A DNA stretch of 64,000 bases, from the NCBI GenBank assembly GCA_020912385.1, contig CP087214.1, positions 310,001 to 374,000 on the forward strand. Direction: 5' to 3'. This DNA is from Neofusicoccum parvum (lineage: Eukaryota > Ascomycota > Dothideomycetes > Botryosphaeriales > Botryosphaeriaceae). The translations under genes and the position numbers were made by a program. The notes under the pieces are model-generated. The model saw only the letters and a program-made list of their open reading frames with translations, ran no database searches and was not told the origin of the DNA. Each line of letters begins with the position of its first letter. Positions within the stretch are counted from its first letter, which is position 1. Of the stretch, positions 20,634 to 32,272 are shown in pieces.

Positions 20634-23388
20634 TCATCTCAATTTGTTGTCCGCCGCCCACTGCTCATCCGTATGACCGTGCACATTCTTCAAGTACGTG
20701 TCAAAAGCACTGGCCGTCTTGATAGCCTGTTCGAGGTGGTCCCATCCCAATGTCTCCTGCTTGTACATTGCCAGCTGCCTTGCCGTCGTGAGGAAGTTCC
20801 GGATCTGTCGGCCGTTCATCTCATGGCTAGTCAGCTCGTCAATGCGTCGCCGCAACTCGTGCAGATTGATTTCCTCGTCATCCGTTTCCAGCATGTCAAA
20901 GAAGTTCAACCATATCTGCCTTTGGGATGGTCTGTTGAGAGGTGGGTATTGGAGTGCCACTTGGATGCGTGACTTGAAGGCTTCGTCGAGTGTGCCGACA
21001 CGGTTGCTGGTAAGGATTAGAATGCCCTCGTAATACTCGATGGCCCGTAGGAACACTGTAATCGAGGTGAGTTAATACGGAATATATGCCATAATTCTAT
21101 TAAATATGGCTCCCTACCGGAGACGAGACTGTTTCTTTCAATGTCTAAAAGTGTTCGTTCCTCTAAGAAGACATCTGCTTCGTCCAATAGAAGAACTGTA
21201 TATTTTGTGAGCTCTGGATTCTACTCGTATTTTTCAAACGTACCACAGTTCCATGTCTTGCCCAAATGAAGAACAGTGTTCATGTACTGCTCGACAACGT
21301 CTGGTTTGGTACCAACATCGCCACAAGTGACACTGTACAAAGGCATTTCTGCCAGTTCCGCAACGCTACCAAGAGTCAAACACAATCGATTTCTCAAGTC
21401 GAGCTGGGAACGCACCTTTCTGTTCTTCGTCAGCAAGCTTCAAAAACTGAAAGAGAAAAACGTGCCTACCTGCTGTCAGAGTCTTCCCTGTACCAGGACT
21501 GCCATGCAAAAGCATAATGAGTCCGTTGCCTTTGCCAGCAATGATATCATCGTGCTTCCCAGCCAGACTCATACCAAGCTTTGCACCGTTTTTTCGGTTT
21601 TCTCACCATTATCAAGGCTTTAACGAGATCTTTGGTGCTTTGGGGCAAGACTAAGCGTTCGTAGGCATCCTTGTTCCACTCTATATGCCCCACGTTCTCA
21701 ACAAGGAGGCCAACTGTTCATCGCCGATCAGCAAAGAGCTGAAAAAGATCACGCAAAAACTCACTCCACTTCTTCTCTTTCATGAAGAATCCATAAATGA
21801 CTGGAGGGAGTAGCATGGCCTCGAGGTCACTCAGGGGGGAGTCGTAGTGGATCATTTCTGACCAAGTATCAAAGGACTTCTTGCCCAATATAGTGGTATG
21901 GAGGCTCTTAGCATTGGAGTGAAATTTCCGATACGTCAGGTAGTCAATCATGAACCTGGAGCCTTCGGGCTTTGCCGGTGTTAGGAATGGATATACGTTG
22001 GAAGGGAATGCTTACGAAATAGCGTTCAGTGTTGTGGTCCCAGCCTTGATATGACACGAAGCTCTGTTTCCTGTTCTCCCAGAATTTTCTTCCGCGAAAG
22101 AGTATCCTATGTTTCGTTTCTGTCAGCATATAAGGCATAATAGCACGCACTAGTAACAGTGCGGCGTCGTACTTTTGCAAGTTCGACAGTTTCTTCTGAC
22201 GCATATCTTAGAGGGTAAACTTGTAGCTCAGTGATTGGCATAGCGCTGTGGGTTGGCCTCGTCAACGTGATCGTTTTTCCCTTCCTCTGCAAATGTACAC
22301 CGTCGAAGATCCAACCCCAGCAGAAGAGTTCCAGCTTTGATGGCTGAGCAATCTGTGGCGAAAAGTCTTGCAGTGCCAAAGCCGTTTCTGCTCCCTTGGA
22401 TACGACGATTACGATTTCGTTGGGGCAAAAGAGCGCGTCCACGGTCTTATTATTGACCATTCCTCTTGAAAAAAGCGTATCCGCTTCCACATACCGGGCC
22501 TCCAGGTTTTCATTAAGATATCTCATCAATGAAGAGACATCCTCCCTCTTAGAAGTCTCGACCTCCAATGCCGGCCGGTGGTGAAACAGGAACGCTTGGT
22601 GGTAGCTACGAGGGTCCGTGTCCCATAAGCGAGTAGGGCCGTCGTTGATTGTTGGCTCAAACCGAGAAAGCCTTTCGAGGGTTGAGTGGAGCTCATCAGA
22701 GGTGACTCTCACTATTTCGCGAAATGGGGAGCCAAAGCTGAATGACTCCCCCTGACAGTCGTAGTCGCGGAATACCAGAAAACTTGGGTTGTCGTGTCGT
22801 TCAACATAGTCTCTAAGGTCATCGACGGAACGTTGTCCTTCAAGATGCTGCTCAAAATTACGTAATTTTCTTCTCGATGGTTTGTCTTGGAACAAAGACC
22901 GTCTTGCTCCGCCAAAGCAACTGCAGAAAATGCGGTGCAAAGGAGAAGTGTCTTCCTACGTTGACACCGTTAGGCTTCAAATCCGCATGAAAGGAGTACT
23001 CAATCACCTTATTCAGGTCGTCGCTACTCTGCGACTGGCAACTTATGCGTCGTTTCCGCCGTTTCCGGTCAGGCTGGGTGACCGACGTCTTGGCTTGGTC
23101 TCGGGCTGGATCTTCAGAGCAACTGGAGCGCTCTTCACTCTCCCCCGAGTTAGATCTTGCACGCTTTACCATTCTGTTCGCCCTCTCAGCATATTGCAAG
23201 GCATCAGCAGATTCCCGCAATTTGCGAATATTCTCAGAAAGGGACAAAGAGGAAAGCGGGTCGTTTTTGCCGTTCCGAGCTTTGAGACCACCCTCCAGCA
23301 GTCGAAAGTGTGATTCCTCCTTCGCTGATGCGCTTGTCACACGGTCTTGGGAAATAGTCGGGTTGACGGAGTCTTGCGCAGGAGGCAT
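20634..23388 (-). CDS. AAA+ ATPase (fungal DUF7025-AAA-lid type) with a one-base frame break
   Basis: Multi-exon. An N-terminal Ser/Arg/Lys-rich region (exon 23388-22960) carries a basic KRRKRR stretch that could be a nuclear signal. A mid domain of the DUF7025 type follows, with the ILFRGRKFWENRKQSF motif. The AAA core has Walker A GSPGTGKT, Walker B VLLLDEADVFLEER, sensor-1 LILTSNRV and the second-region residue set DEAFKSRI, then an alpha-helical lid. Proteins of this layout are fungal ATPases of unknown substrate. Upstream of Walker A the frame is interrupted in a six-T run (21589-21594); removing one base restores LGMSLAGKHDDIIAGKGNG. The exon join after TLTAG needs a GC-AG intron (21366-21465). 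An in-frame ATG at 23508 is possible, but 23388 has the better context after a pyrimidine-rich leader. Confidence 0.8.
21589..21594 (-). other. Frame-breaking homopolymer in the AAA ATPase
   Basis: Six T on the plus strand (A6 in the transcript). Five would keep one frame from VLPQSTKDLVKALIMVR into GMSLAGKHDDIIAGKGNG. Alternative splicing cannot bridge it with an intron longer than 28 nt. Confidence 0.6.
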
Positions 23389-23783
23389 AGTCGCCGATAA
23401 ATTGGGGAAGCAGCTTGCGACAAGGCGGGAAACGGGGAAGGGAAGAGCGCTGACTTTTGGTTTGAGCCGCGGGTAAAGTGGCTTTGGCGAACTGGGCGCA
23501 GCCTGCATGCAGCATGCAGCATGACAGAGCGGGGGTCCAGCCTGGCGTCAAACCTCGCACTTCCCTCAGCCTTGTGAACTCAAGGCTCCAGCTGAAAAGG
23601 CCACTCACACCCCACTTTTCTCACCCAACTAGCTCTTTCACATTTCATGAAGATGCCCCAGATATGTCTGTCGAGCCACTAACACTTCAAGCGTCTCATC
23701 AGCTGAGGCTGAGCTCTGCAACAGCTCGCTCGTGGTACACCAGAAAAGGACCAGCAAGGTGGGCAGCCCAAGAGCTACTGCCT

Positions 23784-24069
23784 GAGGCACTTCAACTGAC
23801 TCTATCCACCAAAGTGGCCCAGAAGATATCCTGCGTGAAGCGTTCGAGAGTGGAAAAGCCGCCATACTTTCCGAGCTCACCGCAATCAATTCCGCACAGT
23901 CCGTGCTTTTGCTACAGAACTCTACTTCATGCCGCGACTTACAGAAAGTGTTGGAAGGAGCACTCCATACTTATCAGTCTCGTTCGGGGTCAAAGGCTCG
24001 TAAATGTGTTTTGACAGAGGGTATACCCAGCGGTACTGGAATGCAGCTTCTGCTATTCCACTCGTAGCG
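23784..24069 (+). pseudogene. Relic of a fungal NLR-type N-terminal domain
   Basis: An open stretch without a start codon reads SGPEDILREAFESGKAAIL, then DLQKVLEGALHTYQ and SGSKARK. It resembles the helical segment with Y-x-S...SKARKW that precedes NACHT domains in fungal NLR-like proteins. It ends in a stop after a diverged tail, and no NACHT or repeat region follows. I read it as a fragment of a decayed gene; homology is by eye only. Confidence 0.35.
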
Positions 24070-24953
24070 GAGAGCGCAGGAGAAGGACGTCTCGGCGGCC
24101 GTCGGGCTCGCCGAACACAAGCCCGGGCAATTGTGGATCCTCGGGCTCTTCGTAGGGCATGATCAGTTGAGCATAGTGATGCCCGGCTGCATTTCTTTCT
24201 GTCTTTCTTTCTTTTTTTAAGGCCTATTCTCTCCTCTATTTAACGCTCCTCCCAATGTATGCAATTTGAACAAGGCTATGGGGTCGTGAAAGATTTCTTA
24301 GCCCCAACTGGTGACAAGATGACCATCCGCTGACAAAGATCAACTCGTTTTATTTTGCCTGCAATTGGCTTTTGGAGTTATCGGGCTCCACACCCATTTA
24401 AGGAGAGTGCCAACAGCACCAGGTAGTTACAAACGGGTTTCGAAAGCAATTAAACATATGCCCGGCATCACAGTCAACCATCTTGAGCCTGGTACTCAGA
24501 CGGTCTTATTCAGGCTGGGGTTCTGCCAGAAAATCTCAGGTTCTGATTATTTGTAGTATTGAATCAAAAGGACGATATGGCAGGTGGAGTCAGTGCCAGT
24601 GAGTTCTGTTTGAGGTTAAGCCCAGAAGTAACGACTTACGAGCCTATTCCTCGAGAAAGTTCTGTGATTCTCGAACAAAGCCATTGTTGGACATTGTCTA
24701 CTCCGCCACTTCCTTACATTGTTACTGAACATCAAGATCCCCCATCAACATTGTCCAGCAAGAATCTCAAAACAACCCCTTACTCGACGCCTTATAAGGT
24801 CTCGTCATACAACCCAACCCATACCCATCAGTATCTACTCCTTCAGAACGAGACGCTCAAAGAGATTCCGCAGCTTCTACGACACACCAATCTAAAAGCA
24901 CTACCACCATAGCGCACTCCCCCGGCTTGACTTCTCCACCGAGAAAACACATC
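24070..24953. other. Intergenic with a T-rich microsatellite
   Basis: Contains a TTTC-type run near 24200 and the leader of the gene at 24954. A 117-residue open frame at 24559-24912 looks like leader sequence, rich in Pro/Thr/Ser, and is not called. Confidence 0.4.
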
Positions 24954-26612
24954 ATGGCAGGTTCCAACCGTTCCACCCACAGCCAAGCCTCCACTCCCAC
25001 CACCAGACAAACCACCACCACCCCCAGCACTCGCTCGACACAAGCCTCCACCACACCCCCCACCACCCCCTCGCCACCCCCTCTCCGCCGCCGCCGCGGC
25101 ACCCTCAACCTCACGCCCTCCCCGCCCCTCAGCGAAGCCAGCACCGCCTGGGAGCCCTCCCCCACCGCCAACAGCCCCCTCGCCGACCTCGCCCGCACCA
25201 GCCAGCACTGGGAGCACTCCCCCAGCACCACCGGGCCCCTCGCCGACTTCGCGCGAAGCGGGCTGTACCCGCCGCCGCCGCACCCACCGCCACGCAGGCC
25301 GCTCCCACCCCCACCACGCTTCCCGCGCCGCTACAACGACGTCACCGACCCGACCGCGCGGCCCGCGGCCGCCGCCGTCCCCTTGCGGCGGCCCATCGAC
25401 GCGGCGGCGCAGCTGCGCTCGGCGGAGCGGCGCTACCCGGAGACGGCGCGGCGGCCGACGGCCATAGACCAGGCGCAGGCGGAGGTGCAGCGCATGCTGG
25501 ACGGGCGGGCGGGGTCCGGCACGCGGTACGCGGAGCTGCCGCGCATGGAGGGGCCGGGTGTGGCCGGGCTGCGGGTGCAGGGGCCGGAGCGGCATCTGCG
25601 GAATCCGCGGGTGGAGATGGCGCGGGTGCCGGATCTGGGGGTGTTGGGGACGATTATGCCGTTTCCGGAGGTGGAGGTGCGGCGGCGGGGGGATGGGGTT
25701 GAGGGGTTGGTGGAGGCTATGGCGGGGTTGAGCATCTGCGATGAGGAGGAGGATGATGATGATGGGGTGACGGCGGAGAGGAGCGTGCTCGACCTGTCGG
25801 AGGAGGACCAGATGCGGCTTGAGGATGAGCTGGCGGAGATGATGGCGGAGGGGTCGAGTGACGGCGATGGGGACACGTCTATGGAGTACTATGACCTTGA
25901 TGGTGCTGCGGAGAGTAGCGCTATGATGGCTGGAAGGCCCTCGTCTGTTGACTCGTGGGGTCTTCGGAGATCCATTGTTGATGAGCTCGCTGATGCCAGC
26001 CGCGCTGGGTCGGGGAGCCAGGACAGCATGGAGAGTGAGTACGTTCCCCTTCCCCCTCCTTTTCCCTTCCCTGAGAACCTTCCTATGTACGTTCAAGCTC
26101 TCCAAAAGGCAGGCCTTGAGGATCTTGACGACCTCCCGGAGCTGGTTATGCAGAATTTCATGCGCCAGGCACGCGAGCGGGATGGAGAGCGCAACCGACG
26201 TATCAAGGCGATCCAACAGAGCCGGGAAGAGATCTCTGAGAAAATCCGGCAGCGGCCCGGCCGTCGGATGCGCCATTCGTCCGACGCTGAGGCGTTCTAT
26301 CTCCTCAAGTACGAGATCGACTTGCTGTGGCACTATGATGCACACCACTGGCCTACTCTGGAGCCTTTGGACTATGAGCTGGATGACTTCCCATGGGGAT
26401 GCGAGGTTCCGAGCGTGCCGTGCTGGCTGGATGAGCCTCACAACTGGAACCCTGGCTTCAGCTGGGATGCTCCTTTCGCGGCTAGGCGTCGTAGTACAGG
26501 TGCGCTCTCGCTTATTTCGGGTGCTCAAGATAGGCCTATGAGCCCAAGCTCGACTGACTTTGGGTTCGTGCGGGCGGCTATTAAGGCCATTGAAGAGGTT
26601 TTCCAGAGGTAG
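24954..26612 (+). CDS. Large mostly disordered protein, function unknown (552 aa)
   Basis: Single exon from the ATG at 24954. Residues 1-130 are Thr/Ser/Pro-rich with basic RRRR and polyproline runs. Two similar short blocks (SPLADLARTSQHWEHSP and GPLADFARSGLYPPP) suggest a small duplication. An acidic stretch (EEEDDDD) lies near 265. The C-terminal third is better ordered: a helical segment with ENLPMYVQALQKAGLEDLDD, a basic coiled coil (QARERDGERNRRIKAIQQ), then a Trp-rich region with ALEAFYLLKYEIDLLW-like spacing and WGCEVPSVPCWL. No signal peptide or transmembrane segment. I do not recognise a family. The ordered Trp-rich tail is the part most likely to show homologues. Confidence 0.75.
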   Translation: MAGSNRSTHSQASTPTTRQTTTTPSTRSTQASTTPPTTPSPPPLRRRRGTLNLTPSPPLSEASTAWEPSPTANSPLADLARTSQHWEHSPSTTGPLADFARSGLYPPPPHPPPRRPLPPPPRFPRRYNDVTDPTARPAAAAVPLRRPIDAAAQLRSAERRYPETARRPTAIDQAQAEVQRMLDGRAGSGTRYAELPRMEGPGVAGLRVQGPERHLRNPRVEMARVPDLGVLGTIMPFPEVEVRRRGDGVEGLVEAMAGLSICDEEEDDDDGVTAERSVLDLSEEDQMRLEDELAEMMAEGSSDGDGDTSMEYYDLDGAAESSAMMAGRPSSVDSWGLRRSIVDELADASRAGSGSQDSMESEYVPLPPPFPFPENLPMYVQALQKAGLEDLDDLPELVMQNFMRQARERDGERNRRIKAIQQSREEISEKIRQRPGRRMRHSSDAEAFYLLKYEIDLLWHYDAHHWPTLEPLDYELDDFPWGCEVPSVPCWLDEPHNWNPGFSWDAPFAARRRSTGALSLISGAQDRPMSPSSTDFGFVRAAIKAIEEVFQR

Positions 26613-27133
26613 GTTGCTTCGGTAGGTTCCATTTCTTATCTGTTAGCTGTGGGCTTGGAGTTCCGGGATAGACGCGAGACTTTAGAGAATGAGCAATGAC
26701 AACATTTCTATGAAACAAGGGACTATGCATTGAAATGGATTTGAAGTGACTGGCCGGGGAGCTGACAAATGAACAGTATTATCACAGGAATGCCTATGAA
26801 TCACGTTTGCTGCGTTTTAGCACTGAGAATATACGGAATTACAAGATAAACAGCACGCCATGTTAAGATAGGTATACTTACTGGTATTCTATTCACGAAC
26901 CACCGGTCTATGTCTTGTTCAGCCAAATCCGGTATGTCGAAAGCGTCATCCCCTAGATGGAGGTATGAAATCACAAAGGAACCAAAATTTCTTTCGAGAA
27001 GAGTGCAAGCATGCAGAGAGCGGCGAACATGAGAATGGTGACACAACACGAACAAAGAGGTATAAAGAAACAGGTATGGTATACGCTTCGTGACAAAGAA
27101 CCGAGAAACTCCTGCTTTACCAGCCAACCGATT
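26613..27133. other. Convergent 3' intergenic region
   Basis: AT-rich, between the 3' ends of the disordered-protein gene and the F-box gene. No coding signal. Confidence 0.4.
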
Positions 27134-28786
27134 TCACAGCAAACCCAAGTCCGCAACAATAGGAAGAAGATCGAACTCGAACAAAATGGAATGCTCATCT
27201 GCGCTTGCTTCGTCGTGCAAGGCTTTGTTCTCCTCGCATTCGTCACAGTCTTTCAGGTGCGCATCGTAGATCGGCCTGTGGTCCCATACAGGCTGCTTGT
27301 CGGTTTTCTTGAGTACGTAATCGAGTATCTGATCCTTGAAGCCCTTGAATATCTCGCACTCGTCCATGTAGTCGATAAGGTATCCCTTCACGTCGGAGTT
27401 CCGATCCGGATAAGCGTCAAAGAGGTTCAGTAGGAATATGGAGTCCAGTGAAAGAACATCCCGCGCCTGTTCCAAGAGTTCTGGCCACGAGTCTTGTGGA
27501 GTGACAAGATTGCAATCATGCAGAGTGAGGGCCCGTAGAGTAGAAGCATGGTTGGTGAGGAAAGTCAAAAGCGAGCGGCCTCCAGTGTACGCGGATAGTT
27601 TCAGCTGACGGAGCTTCCTCCATCGGTTACCCTGCTCGCTCAATGGAAGGAATAAATCCCAGTTCTCTCCGATGTCCTCTCCGCCGTTGCGCTCCGTGAA
27701 GATGAGATCAAGGTCTTCGAGCTTATCAGCGGTATGCATAAATGCCGCGAATGAGTCGAGGATATCTATGACAGTGTCTTCTTCGGCTGTCAAAGAACAG
27801 GTGAGGTGTGTGAGGTTCGAGAAGGAATTTTGAATGAGCTTGACTTCAGCCTGACAAGTGTTCTGGAGTTTCCCGACGGCCAGAGAGCCCCATAGATGGT
27901 GTCGTAGGCCGTACTCGTTCCAGAAAGCCATTCCCGACGTGCGTATATCGAGAGACTTCAGATTGCTCTCGCCAATAGAGCTTGACCAGCCGAGTCCACG
28001 GAGCACGAAGGACAGTGGAAGCATGTCATCTTCATCGTTTGCCCAACGTGCTTGACGGCGTCGTCTTTCGGGGACGGTGAAGTGCAAGCCGCGCCACGTG
28101 AGGAGTCCCGGTTCTTGCCACCACCGTCGCTGCTTGACAGTCTTGAGGTTTCTGAAGCTTGCAAGGGCCTCGTCGAAGTGATCGCAAGCGTAGACCATGT
28201 GGTTATCTTCCTTGAGCTTTGAGGAATAGTACCGGTCGCCCAGCGTCTTGGATCCGCTGGTTCTAGAACGGAGACAATGGAGGAACTGAGTCATTGCAAC
28301 ACACTCTGCCTTGTATTCTTCATACAGCTCGAGCAAGTCGTCCTGGCTCTTCGTCGACTCCGGCTGCTGTGGCACGGCTGTGCCGTCGTCTGGATTTGGT
28401 TTAGATCATGACTCGTGCTGAGGAGCTTTTAGGTGTGACTCACGGTCTGACAGGTTGTCAATATGCGAATACCACTCTTTCCAGCTGACGAACGGCACGA
28501 GTTGCGAGCACTCGAGCAGGACCAGCTGTTTCACGTGATGACGCAAGACATCGTGGAAGGCGATGCTGATCATGCGCTCGATGCTCTCTTTCTGGATCTC
28601 CAGGTACACGGTGTCGAACAGATAGACGGCAGCGATGCGGGACAGCATGTGGCAAGAGAGTCTCAGCTGCTTCTGTGCTTCATGGCCGGTGTAACCAGTG
28701 ATCATGTCCCAGATCTCCTCGGGGAGCGGGGGGACGCGCTGGGCGCGTTCGGCGCGTTCGGCGCGCGTCTCTTGGGTAGTCTGCAT
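27134..28786 (-). CDS. F-box protein with LRR-like C-terminal region
   Basis: Exons 28786-28444 and 28389-27134 give 532 residues. After an Arg/Glu-rich N-terminus (ETRAERAERAQR), residues about 19-60 form an F-box (PPLPEEIWDMITGYTGHEAQ, then LRLSCHMLSRIAA), the Skp1-binding motif of SCF ubiquitin ligases. The rest has irregular leucine-rich segments such as NLKSLDIRTSG, NLTHLTCSL, KLEDLDLIF, WRKLRQLKLSAY and TLRALTLHDCNL, a substrate-binding LRR-like solenoid of the kind common in fungal F-box proteins. It ends with an acidic tail containing a CDECEEN cluster. It is divergent from the arrestin gene. The substrate is unknown; fungal F-box/LRR-like proteins are numerous and diverge quickly. 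Confidence 0.8.
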
Positions 28787-30540
28787 GATGCGTGTGGTCT
28801 TGAGAAGCTGGAGATGGCAGCCCCTGTGAGTCTTCTCCTTCTCCTGCTCCTGGCGTGGATGGAAATGAAATCTCAGCAATGACGTAGACAGTGGGGAACG
28901 TGCGCAAGCTCGTTGGGTATGATCGCCGTGAGTGCAGCACTCGGACCGGCTGATCGGTGCGGGGATGGTCGTCAAAGAGTCGTGGAGGAGGGAAGGGTTG
29001 AAGAACGAGCAGCAGGGCGGGAGAAATGGCGGAGGGATTGCGCATCGGAGGGTCGGATTTGGCGGGGGATTTGGCTTGGGCGAGGTTGGTCTTGAAAGCG
29101 GAGGTCGCGCGACCATCCGAGAAGGCTCCACGCTCCGTGCCGCGGGGGCCGCGTTACTTTCTGCACGTGCGCCCCTCCCCTCGGGCTCATCCCTACGTGG
29201 ACGGCGACCACGTAGGTTTGGGGCCTTGGACTGCCTGGATTAAGTGTGGCTTGGCCGTGGCAGGCCCGCACGAAAACACCATGCCAAGCATCACCGGCCA
29301 AGCGCCAGTCGGCCCTACTGGGGAAGTGGGGTACGCGGGCAGAGCGGAGGCTCCGTTTCCGCTGCCAGCTTCTGTCTCAGAGCACAGCCCGTAGCAATTG
29401 ATCAGATCACCAGAATCAAGCCTCGTGGCGGTGAGCCTATTCGTGTCGCCAGATATTGGCCTCCAGCGATCTTCACCGATCAGAGAAAGAATGATGCCGC
29501 CAGTGGTGTTCCGACTCTCAAGCCGTTTGCCGAGGGCCACAATGCCCACATGTCGCAACCTCAAGGGCTCTTGTTCGGTGTAAATGGATGCCGTTGCATG
29601 CGAGGTGGATTTGAGATCCCGGGGTTTCAGAAGCGGATCAGAAGAGCTGGATTTGGAAAAGAGACCTCACGGTTCCCATGCACTGCGCCACTCGAACCGA
29701 AGCCTCTCAATATGAGCCTAATTGGTCTACTGACGGATTCCAGCATGAGTTTGAAGCCGGGGCAAGGGCAAAGCTGCACGCTGCTACTCGTGATCGATAG
29801 GAGAGGTGTTACAAGTGAAACGCCTCAGCATGGCTATGGTGCAATCCTTGCGTGTTGATACACTCCTCAGGACGAATGCTGCGGCTTCTCACGTGACGAG
29901 AATAGTAGGGCGATGGTGCGGAAGTGGGTTAGCTAATGCAGGTCTTCGTGGGAAGAGGGGCCTCTGGGATGCGAAACACGAAAGGCAGCCGAATGCGCAA
30001 GGGAGCGAGAGACGCGCTGTGTCGAAACGCGCCATCATGTGATACGACGCAGCTGGAGTTCGGCGGCCAGAGACCAGGCACTGGCACGGTGGCGCACGGT
30101 GTTTGGGAGCGGTTTAGGACGAGCGAGGTGTTGGGACGGGCACAGGGCTCGGCCGCACGTGCGGAGCGGCGGAAACGCAGGAAGTCGGACGAGCAGCCCA
30201 GCGCCGAGTCGGGTGCGTCGGCTTCGCGGCCTGGACGAGCATCGTTGAGGCTTGGAAGCAGCACAGTACGCGGCTCGCGGCGGAGCCAGCCAACACGACA
30301 CAGTCGCACCCAGGCCAGCGCGTAAATTCGGCCGCAGCACGCTGCTACGCACGAGACGCGCCCTCGCCGCCCTACATATACCATGAGCCACAGCCCAAGA
30401 CCCCGCCGTTCCTGAGCCTCCAAGACCCACGTCATCGCTCGCTGGCCCCTCCACCGCTGCAATCGCTGCAATCGCCGCCTGCGCCCACCCGCGCCACACC
30501 ACAAGGCACCCTCAACCCCACCACCACCACCGCCGCCGCC
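28787..30540. other. Divergent promoter region of F-box and arrestin genes
   Basis: GC-rich region with long chance frames on both strands but no exon chain or domain. The last 150 bases are a Cys/Pro-codon-like CCACC-rich leader before the arrestin start. Confidence 0.35.
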
Positions 30541-32272
30541 ATGCTTGTCTCTGTGGTGCTCGACGAGCCGCTGCCGCACTTTACCAACCTGGACACCATT
30601 TCCGGGCGGGTCCTGCTGCGCGCCACCAGCAACACCAGCATCTCGTCGGTCGTGGTCAAGCTCGAGGGCGAGAGCAGGACCAGGCTCGTCCCGCCCCAGA
30701 ACCCCCAGTTCAACAACAGCAAGCCGCGCCCGGTGCTGGAGATTCACAAGGTGCGCCGAGCCCTCACGCGCGCCTGAGGCAGAGAACGCGAGCTGACCGT
30801 TCCCAGATCCTCTACAAAACCCTCGTCGTCTTCCCGCCGCCCAACCTGCAAACCGTCGACTGGGAGTCGCGCAAGTACACTCTTAACCTCGGAAACTACG
30901 AGTACCCCTTCTCTTTCAAGGTGAGTCCATCCTGGAAGGCCCGGAACCTTGTTCACGAAGAGACGCTGATTGCGCAACATAGCTTCCCTTCAACAACGCC
31001 TGCCACACCACGACGTCCCTGACTGGCGGCTTCAACATCGCGACTTTGGAAATCGCCCGCCCTCCAACAAAGCACGTCAAACAGACCCTACCGCCGTCGC
31101 TGACGGGCTTTCCGGGCGAAGCCGAGATACGATACTACATCAAATGCACTGTTAATCGGCCATCGCTGCTGAAGGAGAACCCTAGAGCTGTGAGCCACCT
31201 CTTATTGCAGCTCTGCCTTGTATTCCTGAGCTTCTCCACTGACAAAATTTAGCTGCTGCACTTTAATTTCCTCCCTATCGAACCTCCAAGACCGCAGAAG
31301 GCCGATGGTGAAGCCTATGCGCGACGCCAGCACCAATTTAATCCCAGATGGGTTCCGCCTGCCGAGCGAAGGACCAGCCTCTGGGATAAAATGAAGGGTG
31401 AAAAGGGAACGCCACCTATGAGCCCTACTGGGGAAAATCAAGACCTGGCGCGCTTCAGCATCGACGCGCGCCTACCCAACCCGGCGATCTTGACGCTGAA
31501 CGAGGACATTCCGTTGAGAGTTCTCATCAAGCAGTTGAATGACCGCAGTGACCCTGTCTACCTGCAGATGCTTCAAATCGAGCTCGTAGGATATACACAC
31601 GTCCGTGCTCATGAGCTCACGCGCACCGAGTCAAATAGCTGGATCATTGCCAGCTTCAGCAACATGGCCATCCCTATCGGAGCTCCCTCGGATGTTGGCG
31701 GCACCGAGACACCCATCAATCCCGAGTATTGGTCGGACAAGCCCCTGCCCAACACCGTCTCGCCGTCATTTGACACGTGCAACATCTCACGTTACTACGA
31801 GCTCGAGGTGCGGGTTGGCCTAGGCTACGGGTCATACAAGCACGGCCAGGACCAGCTGGTTGTCCTCCCATTACGTCTGCCAGTCAAGGTGTATTCTGGC
31901 GTTGAACCGCCACCAGCGCTTCTGACTGCCATGGCCTCAGCTAAACCGGGCCTTCCTGCTCGTAAGCCTGTTCCTGGATCTGCGGCATTGCACCCTCTCA
32001 AGACCGGTGGGCCGGTTATGAGCCCGGGAGGAAGTGCTGCTCCTCCTTACCAGACACCCATGACGCCTATCGACGGAGGGGCTGGGCATGGCTCAGCTCC
32101 TCAAGGCCAATACTTGTCAGGGAACGAAAGCCACAACTATGAGGACGCACCACCAAGCTACGAAGATGCAGTCGCGCAGGACCTCCCGGCTGTCGATGGG
32201 CCTAGGAGAGACTATGCACCACCGCCGATTCCGGAGGGCGCACCGAGATTCAGCCATGATGAAAAGAGATGA
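30541..32272 (+). CDS. Arrestin-related trafficking adaptor with PY motif
   Basis: Exons 30541-30750, 30807-30920, 30983-31189 and 31253-32272 give 516 residues. The first 200 residues form an arrestin N-type beta-sandwich: MLVSVVLDEPLPHFTNLD, the strand SSVVVKLEGESRT, then YEYPFSFKLP and GEAEIRYYIKCTV. The C-terminal arrestin half continues to about 400, followed by a Pro/Gly-rich tail with a PPSYED motif near residue 477. PPxY motifs recruit the Nedd4-type ligase Rsp5. Such adaptors ubiquitinate plasma-membrane transporters and direct them to endocytosis. The phospho-type Ser-Pro sites (PPMSPTGE, MSPGG, MTPIDGG) fit control by kinases, though this is inferred. The nearest yeast relatives are the small ART10-like proteins. 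Confidence 0.9.

Noticed and set aside
24559..24912. 117-codon plus-strand open frame before the disordered-protein gene
   Set aside because: It runs into the leader of the next gene, has Ser/Thr/Pro-biased content, no motif and no junction.
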